Positions 32,642 through 41,810 of a stretch of 51,408 bases of DNA are shown one piece after another. The position numbers and the translations under genes were made by a program. A model generated the notes under the pieces. The model was not told where the DNA came from and made no database searches. It saw only the letters and a list, made by a program, of their open reading frames with translations. The first letter of the stretch is position 1. Every line of letters begins with the position of its first letter. Source of the DNA: an uncultured Lachnospiraceae bacterium (GTDB taxonomy: Bacteria > Bacillota > Clostridia > Lachnospirales > Lachnospiraceae); contig CAJTWA010000034.1 of the NCBI GenBank assembly GCA_910580195.1, positions 1 through 51,408 on the forward strand, given 5' to 3'.

Positions 32642-34141
32642 ATGAAAAAATTATCTTACCAAACATTAAAAGAAATGGGTTTTGGCGGTTATCTGCTGGG
32701 GGATGCCCCAGAGCGGGTGCTCCAGTTCGGGGAGGGGAATTTCCTCCGGGCATTTGTGGACTATTTTATTGACAAAATGAACGAAACAGCCGGATTCCAG
32801 TCGAAAGTCGTGCTGGTCCAGCCAATCCGCGGCGGGGATGCAATCCGCGGGTTCCTCAATGAGCAGGAAGGGCTGTATACGCTGTTCCTGCGGGGCTGTG
32901 AAAACGGGCAGGAAGTGACGGAAAAAAGGGTAATCTCCTGCGTCAGCCGCTGCATCAACCCCTACAGCGAGTATGAAACCTACATGGAATGTGCCAAGAA
33001 CCCAGACCTTCGGTTCATTGCCTGCAATACCACGGAGGCCGGCATTGTATACGACCCTGCCTGCAAGAAGGAGGATAAGCCAGCGGAAAGCTATCCGGGG
33101 AAACTGACGCAGTTCCTGTATGAAAGGTACCAGAATTTCGGCGGCGAGGCAGGGAAAGGGTTTGTAATCCTCTCCTGTGAGCTGATAGACGACAATGGGA
33201 AAGAATTGGAAAAGTGCGTCCTCCAATATGCAGAGCAGTGGGGGCTCGGGGAAGGCTTTGTGGACTGGGTAAAGGAAGAAAATATCTTCTGCTCTACGCT
33301 GGTAGACCGCATTGTTACTGGATACCCAAGGAATGAAGCAAAAGCCCTCTGCGAAGAGCTTGGGTATGAGGACAATGTGATAGACACAGGGGAAATATTT
33401 GGTTTTTGGGTGATTGAAGGCCCCCAAAGCCTGAAAGAAGAGCTGCCTTTTGAAGCAGCAGGCCTCCCAGTCCTTATTACGGACAACCACAAGCCCTATA
33501 AGCAGCGGAAAGTGCGGATTTTAAACGGCGCCCATACCTCCATGGTGCTTGGTGCATTCCTGACAGGGCAGGATATTGTGCGGGGCTGCATGGAAGACGG
33601 CGTCATCCGGGGGTTTATGAACAAAACAATTTATGAGGAAATCATCCCGACACTGTCGCTGCCCGAACAAGAGCTGATGGATTTTGCAAAAGCAGTCACC
33701 GACCGCTTTAACAATCCTTTTATTGACCATGCGCTCCTTGCAATTTCTTTAAATTCCACTTCCAAATGGAAAGCAAGGGTGCTACCTTCCCTGAAAGGCT
33801 ATATAGAAAAAAATGGGAGCCTGCCAGAATGTATCGTGGCGTCCTTGGCATTTTATATTGCCTTCTACCAAGGCGTCCGTATGGATGAAAGCAGTTTCAT
33901 AGGGGTAAGGGGCAATGACGAATATAAAATTCAGGACGGCTCTGACGTGTTGGAATTCTACCATGGGCATAAGGACGATAGCCCAAGCAGTTTGGCAGAA
34001 GCAGTCCTTTCCAATGAAAAGTTCTGGGGGGAAGACCTGACAGAATTGCCCGGGCTTTGCGAAAAAGTGGCGGAAGGCCTTCAGGTGGTAAAAGAACAGG
34101 GGGCTTATGCATTGATGCAGCAGTGCCTGCAAAAAAAGTAA
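32642..34141 (+). CDS. uxaB: Tagaturonate reductase (altronate oxidoreductase)
   Basis: The product is 499 residues of the mannitol dehydrogenase-like polyol family. It has the N-terminal dinucleotide-binding signature VLQFGEGNFLRAFVDYFIDK and the conserved C-terminal LITDNHKPYKQRKVRILNGA and HTSMVLGAFLTGQDI. It reduces tagaturonate to altronate, the substrate of UxaA. The start is ambiguous between ATGs at 32630 and 32642; the second is better spaced from GGATGG. It follows uxaA by 37 bases. The isomerase that should make tagaturonate is present nearby only as a fragment. Confidence 0.92.
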   Translation: MKKLSYQTLKEMGFGGYLLGDAPERVLQFGEGNFLRAFVDYFIDKMNETAGFQSKVVLVQPIRGGDAIRGFLNEQEGLYTLFLRGCENGQEVTEKRVISCVSRCINPYSEYETYMECAKNPDLRFIACNTTEAGIVYDPACKKEDKPAESYPGKLTQFLYERYQNFGGEAGKGFVILSCELIDDNGKELEKCVLQYAEQWGLGEGFVDWVKEENIFCSTLVDRIVTGYPRNEAKALCEELGYEDNVIDTGEIFGFWVIEGPQSLKEELPFEAAGLPVLITDNHKPYKQRKVRILNGAHTSMVLGAFLTGQDIVRGCMEDGVIRGFMNKTIYEEIIPTLSLPEQELMDFAKAVTDRFNNPFIDHALLAISLNSTSKWKARVLPSLKGYIEKNGSLPECIVASLAFYIAFYQGVRMDESSFIGVRGNDEYKIQDGSDVLEFYHGHKDDSPSSLAEAVLSNEKFWGEDLTELPGLCEKVAEGLQVVKEQGAYALMQQCLQKK

Positions 34142-34167
34142 GAAAGGCTTAGCTGCCTATGGCTCCG

Positions 34168-34232
34168 GAAAGGAGCGGCAGAACCTCTAACCGAAACATT
34201 TGGTACGGTTGCAGGTTTTGCCGCTCCTTTCT
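34168..34232. terminator. Long hairpin after uxaB
   Basis: GAAAGGAGCGGCA, AACCT and AACCG pair in order with CGGTT, AGGTT and TGCCGCTCCTTTC, leaving two small bulges. There is no run of T after the stem, so it may stabilise the mRNA end rather than terminate. Confidence 0.5.
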
Positions 34233-34317
34233 GTGGCCGCAGCAGGAACAACGGCATCCAGCCCGGCGTTAGCGCAGGGCTGGATGTAATCCCTGCTGTA
34301 TGTCGCAGGGTAAAGAT

Positions 34318-34389
34318 GGGCAAGTCCATACAGGGATGGAAACCTTCCAACAAACCCGTTCAGAGATAGAAGCCTTCCAGCAAGTCCAC
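34318..34389. repeat. Tandem echoes of the DUF2752 gene 3' end, 30-bp period
   Basis: The last 30 bases of the minus-strand gene (34360-34389, coding VDLLEGFYL and stop) are followed by a 30-base copy at 34330-34359, sharing TTG(C/T)TGGAAGG(C/T)TTC, and a partial copy at 34318-34329 (GGACTTGCCC on the minus strand). Confidence 0.75.
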
Positions 34390-34803
34390 GCCCCACACAA
34401 TCAAAAGCAAATTCTTCACCACGAAATTTACCACAACAATCCAAAGGGCAGCCCATACATACCCATCCCGGTACCTCATGCCAATTTTTATCCGGTGCCT
34501 GGTAGCGCGTTCAATTGTCTGGCTCATTAAAAACCATCCCCCTACAGCGGCAGTATACAGCACCAGAGGGTGGCAGATAAACGAGCCAAGGAAATCCCCC
34601 CGGAGCAAAGCGGACACAGCCCTTGTCCCTCCGCAGCCGGGGCAGTAAACCCCGAGTACCGATTGCACCATGCAGGGCAGTACCAGCTTGGAAAATGGGA
34701 GGGGGAACAGCCGCCAAAGGACCCAAAGGGCGCATAGTATGAAAACCAAAGCCCAGCCCGTATAAAACAGGGCAGTTTCTTCTTTCTCACGTTGCCGCAT
34801 CAA
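34360..34803 (-). CDS. DUF2752 membrane protein
   Basis: The product is 147 residues with three or four hydrophobic segments (ALVFILCALWVLWRLFPLPF; CHPLVLYTAAVGGWFLMSQ; WAALWIVVVNFVVKNLLLIV) and the family signature GVYCPGCGGTRAVSALLRGD. The function of DUF2752 proteins is unknown; the Cys pair in CPGCGGTR is conserved and could bind metal or a cofactor. TAAGGATGG lies ahead of the start. The gene stands alone on the minus strand and its 3' end has been duplicated in tandem. Confidence 0.85.
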   Translation of the reverse strand: MMRQREKEETALFYTGWALVFILCALWVLWRLFPLPFSKLVLPCMVQSVLGVYCPGCGGTRAVSALLRGDFLGSFICHPLVLYTAAVGGWFLMSQTIERATRHRIKIGMRYRDGYVWAALWIVVVNFVVKNLLLIVWGVDLLEGFYL

Positions 34804-34883
34804 ACCATCCTTACATAATGTAAATGCAATTCATTTCTTTCTTATTATCTAACTGTAGTGCAGTATAATCCTTTTTTTCCTAT

Positions 34884-34912
34884 TTGTCAAAATTGGTTTA
34901 CTATGGTATAAT
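34884..34912 (+). promoter_or_regulatory. Sigma-A promoter before a hairpin-rich leader
   Basis: TTGTCA (34884-34889) and TATAAT (34907-34912) are exactly 17 bases apart. The start codon of the next gene is 270 bases further on. Confidence 0.65.
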
Positions 34913-35050
34913 AGCCACAGCTATTGTACCGCCCGAAGCGAAGCGGAGTGGCATAGGCAACCATAGCCTATCATGGAGTGATTATGGTATAACGGCAACA
35001 GCTATGATACGCGCCGGAGTGCGCATGGATTGCCATACCATAGTGCGGGG
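34901..35050. repeat. Two related ~65-nt hairpins in a long leader
   Basis: Copy one (34901-34967) runs from CTATGGTATAATAGCC to GGCAACCATAG. Copy two (34985-35043) runs from TTATGGTATAACGGCAA to TTGCCATACCATAG. Each can fold end to end, and they share GGTATAA..GCAACAGCTAT-like words. A third start, CATATGGTATGATG, follows at 35051. The unit may carry the -10 box with it, since each copy repeats TATGGTATAA. Confidence 0.6.
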
Positions 35051-35182
35051 CATATGGTATGATGTAAAAAAGTACCCTATATGAACAGGCATAGAAGGCC
35101 GATATATAGAAAAAGGCTGCAGGATTCTGGTACAGGGACGCAAATCCAGAATAGAATATTAGGAAAGGAATGAGGTGTTTTT

Positions 35183-35752
35183 ATGATAGGGGCAATTGGA
35201 GGGACTAACAGTTACAATTATGGCAGTTACAGCAATTACAGCAATTCCCAAGGGGCATACACAGCCGGCGGGGCGAGTGGGGAGAAGGCAGCATATGCCA
35301 GCGGCATAGGTGGGGAGCATGGCTCCAAGGCTGGCAGGACATACGGCGCCGACGGGGTCTATTGGGACAGGGAAAGCAAGGACGGTTCTGTGAAAAAGAC
35401 CGGGGAACGCTGCCAGACCTGCGCGAACCGCAAATATCAGGACGGATCGGACGAAAATGTTTCCTTTAAGGCAGCAGCGCATATTTCCCCAGAAGCCGCA
35501 GGCAGCGCAGTACGCGCCCATGAAGGGGAACATGTGTCCAATGCATATACGAAGGCAGCACAGAAAGATGGGAAAGTAGTTTCTGCATCCGTCAGCATCC
35601 ATACGTCCGTCTGCCCGGAATGTGGCAGGACTTACGTATCTGGGGGCACGACCTCCACTAGGATTAAATACCCGGCCGACCCTTACGAAAAGAGCAAGAA
35701 GATTCTTGGTGAGGAAGAAGCCAAGGGGAAAAATATTGATTATGCAGCATAA
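35183..35752 (+). CDS. Putative metalloprotease of the SprA-related type
   Basis: The product is 189 residues. A Gly/Ser/Tyr/Asn-rich N-terminus is followed by a domain with a Cys pair (ERCQTCANRKYQDGSDENVS), FKAAAHISPEAAGSAVRAHE and the zinc-protease-like motif HEGEHV. A second Cys pair (SVCPECGRTYVSGGTTST) follows. This order fits the SprA-related family, proposed to be metallopeptidases of unknown substrate. There is no signal peptide. A good ribosome site (AGGAAAGGAATGAGG) precedes the ATG, and the gene sits after a promoter and a 270-base hairpin-rich leader. Confidence 0.75.
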   Translation: MIGAIGGTNSYNYGSYSNYSNSQGAYTAGGASGEKAAYASGIGGEHGSKAGRTYGADGVYWDRESKDGSVKKTGERCQTCANRKYQDGSDENVSFKAAAHISPEAAGSAVRAHEGEHVSNAYTKAAQKDGKVVSASVSIHTSVCPECGRTYVSGGTTSTRIKYPADPYEKSKKILGEEEAKGKNIDYAA

Positions 35753-35832
35753 TTTGAGCTTTTCCGTCAGGCCTTGCCCTGCGCAGGGTTATACTTTTAT
35801 GTACCAATAAGAGCATAAAGGAGGTAATTTCA

Positions 35833-36585
35833 ATGGTAAGGAAATGGTATCAGAAAATGGCGGCAATGGCGTGCATGATGTTCTGCCTTGTTGCGGCCGG
35901 GGTGCTTTTGGCCCCTAACACTGCATTTGCAAAGAAAATTACCCGGGACAGCCAAGCCGAATCCATGGCGAGGAAGAAAGTAAAAGGCGGGACTGTGGTA
36001 GAAATCGACAAGGATTACGAAAAAGGGAACCTTGTCTATGAAGTGAAGCTAATGAAAGGGACCCGGGAATATGATTTAACTTACCGGGCGTCCAATGGGA
36101 AATTAATCCAATATGGCTGGGAAGAACATAAGCTGAACCGCAGCACCAAGAAGAAAATTATCAGCAGGGACAAATGCGAAAAGCTGGCGAAGAAGCAGGT
36201 GCGCGGCGCAGCAGTTACCAGCCTGCGGCTGAAATATGACGATGGAATCAGCCAATACAAAGTCAAGATGAAGAAGGGGAATAAGAAATACGAACTTGAT
36301 TTCCATGCAAGGACCGGCAAATTAATCGGCTATGAATGGGAAGAAACATTAAAACCCAAGAACAGCAACAATGGCTACATCGGAGTGGAAAAGGCAAAGC
36401 AGATTGCCCTTAAGGAAGTCCCCGGCGCAACCGTAGTAAAAGCAGAATTTGACCGGGACGATGGGAAAGCAGTATATGAAATCGAACTGGTGAAAGATAT
36501 TTATGAGTATGACATAGAGATTGATGCAGCCACAGGGGAAATACTGGAGTTCGAGCAGGACATCATGGATGATTATTCAGCTTAG
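35833..36585 (+). CDS. Exported PepSY-domain protein with three repeats
   Basis: The product is 250 residues with a signal peptide (KMAAMACMMFCLVAAGVLLA, cut after AFA). Three PepSY-like units follow at about 38-95, 110-170 and 178-245. Each has the pattern (A/K)xxxA...VxGGTVVxI..(K/D)Y..G...YEV(K/E)L..G..EYDL(T/D)..A.(N/T)GK(L/I). PepSY domains are thought to inhibit or bind proteases outside the membrane. An adjacent putative metalloprotease makes a protease/inhibitor pairing conceivable but unproven. GGAGGTAATTTCA precedes the ATG. Confidence 0.88.
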   Translation: MVRKWYQKMAAMACMMFCLVAAGVLLAPNTAFAKKITRDSQAESMARKKVKGGTVVEIDKDYEKGNLVYEVKLMKGTREYDLTYRASNGKLIQYGWEEHKLNRSTKKKIISRDKCEKLAKKQVRGAAVTSLRLKYDDGISQYKVKMKKGNKKYELDFHARTGKLIGYEWEETLKPKNSNNGYIGVEKAKQIALKEVPGATVVKAEFDRDDGKAVYEIELVKDIYEYDIEIDAATGEILEFEQDIMDDYSA

Positions 36586-36603
36586 AAATGAGGCGTAATA
36601 AGA

Positions 36604-37362
36604 ATGGAACGGACATCAGCAGAGTTAAAAAGACTTGCAAGGGAAAAACTGACAGGCCATTGGGGGCTGGTGATTGGCGCAACGCTGCTGCAGTACCTGA
36701 TTGTGTTTGCGGCTCTCCTGCCTTTTGAATTCCTGTTTGTCTTAAGCGGAGGCGGGACGGTGCAGTTTGTTGCCTATCTGGTTGCGGCAATGATTCTGGG
36801 GATTATATCCACAATTATGCAGTGCGGGATTACCCGGATGATGCTGTGCTTTGCAAGGGGGCAGCAGACGGGAATCGGCATGATGTTTGGGGAATTTACA
36901 AAAAGGCCAGACCGTTATATCGTAGGCACGTTGATGATGTTTGGGATTGAACTGGCCTGCCTGCTGCCAGGCAGCCTGTGCTGGCTTGTAGGGGTTTTGC
37001 AGGGCTTGATGCTTGCCAATGTAATAGGGGCTGCCCTGTATCTGGCAGGGGCAGTTATAATGGTAGTAATCCTCCTGCGCTATGGGCTTGTATTTTTCCT
37101 GCTGGTGGACCATCCCCAGATGGGTGCATTGGAGGCTTTCAAGGAAAGCGCGCGCCTGATGGACGGAAGGAAAGGGAGGATGTTCTATGTAGGCCTAAGT
37201 TTTCTTGGCATGTGCCTCCTTGGCCTGTGTTCCTGCGGGCTTGGGATGCTTTGGGTAATGCCCTATATAGAGCAGACCATGGTTAGCTTTTACTTAGATG
37301 CAGCAGGGGAATTAGACAGGGGGCAGAAAGAATTTTATGCAGGGGATGGGATGCCATTTTAA
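36604..37362 (+). CDS. DUF975 membrane protein
   Basis: The product is 252 residues with about five or six hydrophobic segments and the family N-terminus SAELKRLAREKLTGHWGLVI. Further on, GALEAFKESARLMDGRKGRM matches the conserved DUF975 loop. The function is unknown. It begins 18 bases after the PepSY gene with only a weak ribosome site, so coupling to that gene is likely. A terminator follows at 37397. Confidence 0.88.
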   Translation: MERTSAELKRLAREKLTGHWGLVIGATLLQYLIVFAALLPFEFLFVLSGGGTVQFVAYLVAAMILGIISTIMQCGITRMMLCFARGQQTGIGMMFGEFTKRPDRYIVGTLMMFGIELACLLPGSLCWLVGVLQGLMLANVIGAALYLAGAVIMVVILLRYGLVFFLLVDHPQMGALEAFKESARLMDGRKGRMFYVGLSFLGMCLLGLCSCGLGMLWVMPYIEQTMVSFYLDAAGELDRGQKEFYAGDGMPF

Positions 37363-37396
37363 GCATAGATGAGATGTGCCATACCGACGTAAAAAC

Positions 37397-37442
37397 TAAA
37401 ATCCTAGGCTCAAAGCAGTCCGCATTGGGCCTAGGATTTTAT
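37397..37442. terminator. Terminator after the DUF975 gene
   Basis: TAAAATCCTAGGC and GCCTAGGATTTTA form a perfect 13-bp stem around a 20-base loop. The A and T runs on either side allow it to work in both directions. Confidence 0.75.
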
Positions 37443-37466
37443 AGACATTTCTTTAGGGAAATAAGC

Positions 37467-37781
37467 CTAATATACACCGAAGATCAGCAAAGCCAGAACA
37501 ACAATTCCAAGGAGCCAAAGCCAAGAAAAAACAGTATGCCTATCTAGTTTTTCTTCAGGATGGCCTATTCCGTCACCTCTTTTAAATTCAACGGCCTTTT
37601 TTCCCAAGTACTTATACTCGAAATATTCGTGTATTAATATTAGCCCTATGAAGAGTACTGCTACTGGAAAATCTGCCGCTATAAATATGGTAATAATTGC
37701 TATACACCGAAACCAAGCAGAGGAAGGGCCTATAAAGCTATTAAATTTTTCTTCCGGATTCAGAGATGCATGTTTTTTCAA
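37467..37781 (-). CDS. Small two-helix membrane protein of unknown function
   Basis: The product is 104 residues starting at TTG 37781, seven bases after AGGAGGG. Hydrophobic segments lie at about 25-47 (CIAIITIFIAADFPVAVLFI) and 86-104 (FSWLWLLGIVVLALLIFGVY), separated by a charged loop (YKYLGKKAVEFKRGDGIGHP). It is AT-rich like the following pullulanase gene and converges on the DUF975 operon. I do not recognise the family. Confidence 0.65.
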   Translation of the reverse strand: MKKHASLNPEEKFNSFIGPSSAWFRCIAIITIFIAADFPVAVLFIGLILIHEYFEYKYLGKKAVEFKRGDGIGHPEEKLDRHTVFSWLWLLGIVVLALLIFGVY

Positions 37782-37862
37782 ATGTATCCCTCCTTCCCAT
37801 GGAAACTATCTTTAATTATGGCCTGATTGGGTCAAACCAACTGCCCTGCACAGGGCCATAAA

Positions 37863-40800
37863 TTATTTTTTTACTATATATCTATGGATGGTCTTTTTTA
37901 CTACTCTTTTTGTAGTTTTATCTTTTGCAGATACATACAATGTGTATGTCCCGGGATTTTTAGGCCGCCAGTATACAGTTTTTTTAGAACTATAATTATT
38001 GATTTTCTTAATTTTTTTCGTGCCGGATTTTTTGTATTCAAATTTATATTGGTATTTTTTTGTTCCTCCTGACGCCTTTACCGTTAGTTTGATTTTTTTA
38101 CCTGCCTTGGCTTTTTTACTGGAAGGCGATGCCTGAAAGCTGCTAACTTTAAGTTTGCTGTTTACTGCATATTTCGATATGGACTTCGTTACAACGTTCC
38201 CTTTGCTATCCTTGGCAGATACTATAATACTATATTTTCCCGCTTTTTTAGGTTTCCATTTTGCAGACTGGGAAGTTGAATAATTTTTAATTATAGAGGA
38301 AGAGCCTTTCTTTACAAGGAAACGGTATTTAATAACTCCAACTCCGCCCGTTGATTTAACCGAAATTGAAATGTTATCATCAACTTGTGCTGTTCCGCTT
38401 TTTTTACCTATGCTTAAATTTGTAATTTTTAATTTCTTTACCGGTTCTTCTGATGAAGGTTCTTTGCTTGGCTCTGCCGGATCCTCAATTGGTTTTGCCG
38501 GTTCTTTGTCTGGATTCGCCGGATTTTCAATTGGTTTTATCGGGTCTTTATCGGGCTCTGTGGTGGTTCCGTCAGGGTTATCCGGGTCTTTATCGGGCTC
38601 TGTGGTGGTTCCGTCAGGGTTATCCGGGTCCTTATCGGGCTCTGTGGTGGTTCCGTCAGGGTTATCCGGGTCCTTATCGGGCTTTGTGGTGGTTCCGTCA
38701 GGGTTTTCCGGGTTTTTATCCGGTTCTGTGGGATTTTCGTCTGGTTTTGCTGGGGGTTCACTGCTTTCTTCTAAAACGGTTATAGTTACAGTTTTTGTTA
38801 CAGTATTTTTTCCGTCGCTTGCAGTCAGTGTCACTGTATAATTTCCTACAGCCGGATTTTCCCACTGAAATACCCCTGTAGCTATGTCAAAAGAAGCTCC
38901 GTTTGGAATTCCATCTGCAGCCAGTGCCACGGTATCTTTGTCAGGATCTGAGGTTCCAACCGTAAACGAAAAAATGGTGCCTGCCGGAACATTGAAGGAT
39001 GCGTCACATGTGATAACTGGCGGTTTATTATCCGAAACATTATTTTCATCAAACGTATCTTTCGGCACTGCTACTATAACAGATTTTTCCGGTACCGTGA
39101 TGTCAGGGCCTGATTCCCTAATTTTCTCTAAACCGGCTTTCGTCCCATCCGCTATAATGACCCAATCATTGGAACCTGTTAGGGTAACAGCTTCATCAGA
39201 TGCTGCATTGTTAATAAGCACTGCTATCCTGTCCCATTCGCCAGATACATTGTTCGTTTCATAAAAGGCTGTCATTCCGGTTTCTTCTTTGCTTATCCAT
39301 TCTATGTTATTATTTGTTGGGTTCCAATTATCAGCAGCCCTCTCCAGAATAGAACGGAAACCGGAGAATGATTTACGGATGCGGATCATTCCCTGATAGT
39401 ATTCCCGGATGTCAGAATATGTTTCGGCCCTGTTCCAATCGATTTTATTTACGGAATCCGGAGAAGAACTACTGTTATCATCTCCGTTTTTGGTTCTGGC
39501 AAATTCTTCTCCTGCCTGCATGAACGCTCCGCCCTTGGATACAAGAACTACGCTCCCGGCCATTTTATTCATTCTTTTCATCTTATCGTCTACAGATGAA
39601 AAGTCCTGCCCAAACCCTTCGGCCAGTTTATCCCAAAGGGTAAGGTTATCGTGTGCGGATACATAGCTTAAGCAGCAGCCCGATGATTTGGACCAGAATG
39701 GCCGCCACATTCCCCATTCGCCGGAAGTGTAACCTACAGACCCCATGATTCCGCCAAATACATTATTGGGCCATTTCTCCCCTGGCTCCAGATACTCACC
39801 GCTCACATAATTTGCCTGCAGGAAACCTATCGTTCCGTCAAAGTTCTGCCCGCCTTTTAATGCCTCCCTAATCTGGTCATTATAATACCCAATGCCATAA
39901 TCTAATTTTGATTCATTTGCCTTATGTGCGCTATTTGGATTGTATGCACCGTTACCAGTCCAGCCTTCCCCATATAGCACAATCGTATTTTTGCCAAATT
40001 TGCTGTCCAGTACAGAGCGGATCTGATTCATAGTCGCCAAATCATGGATTCCCATAAGGTCAAACCGAAAACCGTCCAAGTTATATTCTTCTGCCCAATA
40101 AGAAACGGAATCTATCATAAATTTGCGGAACATAGCGCTGTCGCTTCTGGTAGCATTGCCGTAGCCAGATTGGTCATCATACGACAAGTCGCTGTTCAGC
40201 TTATAGTAATAGTCCGGCATAATCTTATTAAAATTAGAATCCTTGGCATCGCAAGTATGGCTATAAGCAACATCCATAATTACCTTTATTCCTGCGTCAT
40301 GCAATGCCTGGATCATTTGTTTCATCTCTGTGATACGGACATTTCCGTCATATGGATCACTGGAATATGAACCTTCTGGAACATTGTAATTCTTCGGGCT
40401 ATACCCCCAGCTATAATCACTCCCGGGGCTTGCCTCATCTACGGCATCATAATCATACATCGGAAGGATCTGTACATGTGTGACGCCAAGCTCCTTTAAA
40501 TAATCTACGCAGGAGGCTGTCCTTCCTTCCCCATTAATGGTAGTGCTTTCCGTAAATGCTTTATATTTTCCACGGTTTTGCTGCGACACGCCGGAACTTA
40601 CATCAATAGAAAAATCCCTGATATGGATTTCCCATACAATGATATCGCTAAGCAATGTTTTTTCCCGCTGGTAGTTTTTCTCCCAATGCTCTGGGTCCGT
40701 ACTGTCCAAATCTACTACCATAGCCCTGTCGCCGTTAACTCCTGCTGCCTTCGCATAGATATCGGCTGCCTCGTTGGTACTTCCGTTTACCGTCACCTTG

Positions 40801-41173
40801 TAAGTATAATACGTATTTACGATATCCCCTGTAACTTCTGCGCTCCACACGCCTTTCTCGCCTTTTGCCATTGGCGTTTCTTCTATGGCGCTGCCGCCAT
40901 TGCCATTTTCATACCTGCAAAGCACAACCGAAGACGCTTCTGGCGACCATACCTTAAATGTAGTTTTCTCAGGTGTGTAAGTACATCCCAAATCGTTTCC
41001 GTTGTAAGAATTCTGTGTATCATAACTGCTGTCAAAGGAACGTTGGGCAGATATCTTCCCTTCCCCTTCTTCTGCATGAATTTCTATAGGCGGGACTACA
41101 CTTATTGCGGTAGCTGCCAATGCACCGGCAAGAAAAAACTGAATGATTTTCTTTTTAAACTATTTTTTCTCAT
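37863..41173 (-). CDS. Secreted type I pullulanase with Ig-like and repeat tail; signal peptide frameshifted
   Basis: About 1100 residues. An N-terminal CBM48-like domain (TYTPEKTTFKVWSPEASSVV) precedes a GH13 barrel with YSWGYSPKNYNVPEGSY, the nucleophile Asp in GFRFDLMGIHD, the acid/base Glu in LYGEGWTGNG and the third Asp in YVSAHDNLTLW. It cuts alpha-1,6 links in pullulan and branched starch. An Ig-like domain, a 14-residue repeat linker and two C-terminal Tyr/Lys-rich beta repeats follow. The uninterrupted frame begins only at a TTG (41120) inside a signal peptide. The proper ATG at 41173, with AGTGAGG upstream, is one base out of frame. Adding one A to the A5 run (41152-41156) gives MRKNSLKKKIIQ continuing into FFLAGALAATAISVV. 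Export therefore depends on that base. Confidence 0.85.
38537..38720. repeat. In-frame 42-bp repeats coding a Pro/Asp linker
   Basis: About four copies of a 42-bp unit encode NPDGTTTEPDKDPD in the linker between the Ig-like domain and the C-terminal repeats of the pullulanase. Neighbouring copies are nearly identical, so copy number probably varies between strains. Confidence 0.9.
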
Positions 41174-41810
41174 TTTTCCTCACTTTCCATGATATCATTC
41201 CTAAATAACCTTCCAATATCTTAATATTTTTAATTTAGGGATAATCTTTCTGGTATTATGGGAAATATTACTGGGATTCCATGGGTGCAGCATCCCGTTT
41301 TGCCTTATATCCCCAATGTATACTTTTTATTATAAAATATAATATAGTATCTTTGAAGAAATTGCAATGCTTATTTATGAAAACTACCTGCAGGCGGAAC
41401 AGCCGCATTTCTGGCGCTGAAATCAAGCAGAGGGTATATTTTGCCGGCTGGTATAGGGATATTCCGGCAGGCAGGGAGCGGCAGGATGGCGAAAGGAAGA
41501 AAATCACCTTGGATGGGTTGGAAGAATGGATAATATCCGGGCGTGCATAAGGAAAATTATAGAGAGTAGGGGAATCTATCCAGAAGTGTTATGCTGCACC
41601 CCTGCGGCATGTGGGAGTGCAGCCCAAATTTAAACAAAGGCAGTTGGGAAAATTGAAAAACCGTATAATTCTGTGTATACATAGAAAAAGAAATTAGGCT
41701 GGAAAACCGGGAATCCTATAGGAAGGTTAATACGCTTGGTACGGCACGGAACAAGGAAAAATGCCAGTTTTTGTTGGCAAATCCCTATGTGGTGTATGGA
41801 GTCCCCGCTT
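41174..41810. other. Long gap between the pullulanase and the TPR-like gene
   Basis: These 640 bases are the pullulanase 5' region followed by the 3' flank of the next minus-strand gene. A GC-rich inverted pair (TGCTGCACCCCTGC... and ...GGGAGTGCAGCCC, about 41590-41632) may be a terminator-like hairpin. An 89-codon plus-strand frame at 41281-41550 has no ribosome site or recognisable content. No confident gene is seen. Confidence 0.4.

Noticed and set aside
35110..35160. Cyclic di-GMP riboswitch suggested by GGGACGCAAA
   Set aside because: The other conserved blocks of the GEMM class (GCAAACC and its tetraloop helix) are absent; only a simple hairpin is present.
41281..41550. 89-codon plus-strand frame upstream of the pullulanase
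   Set aside because: No ribosome site, no recognisable domain and composition unlike coding sequence.
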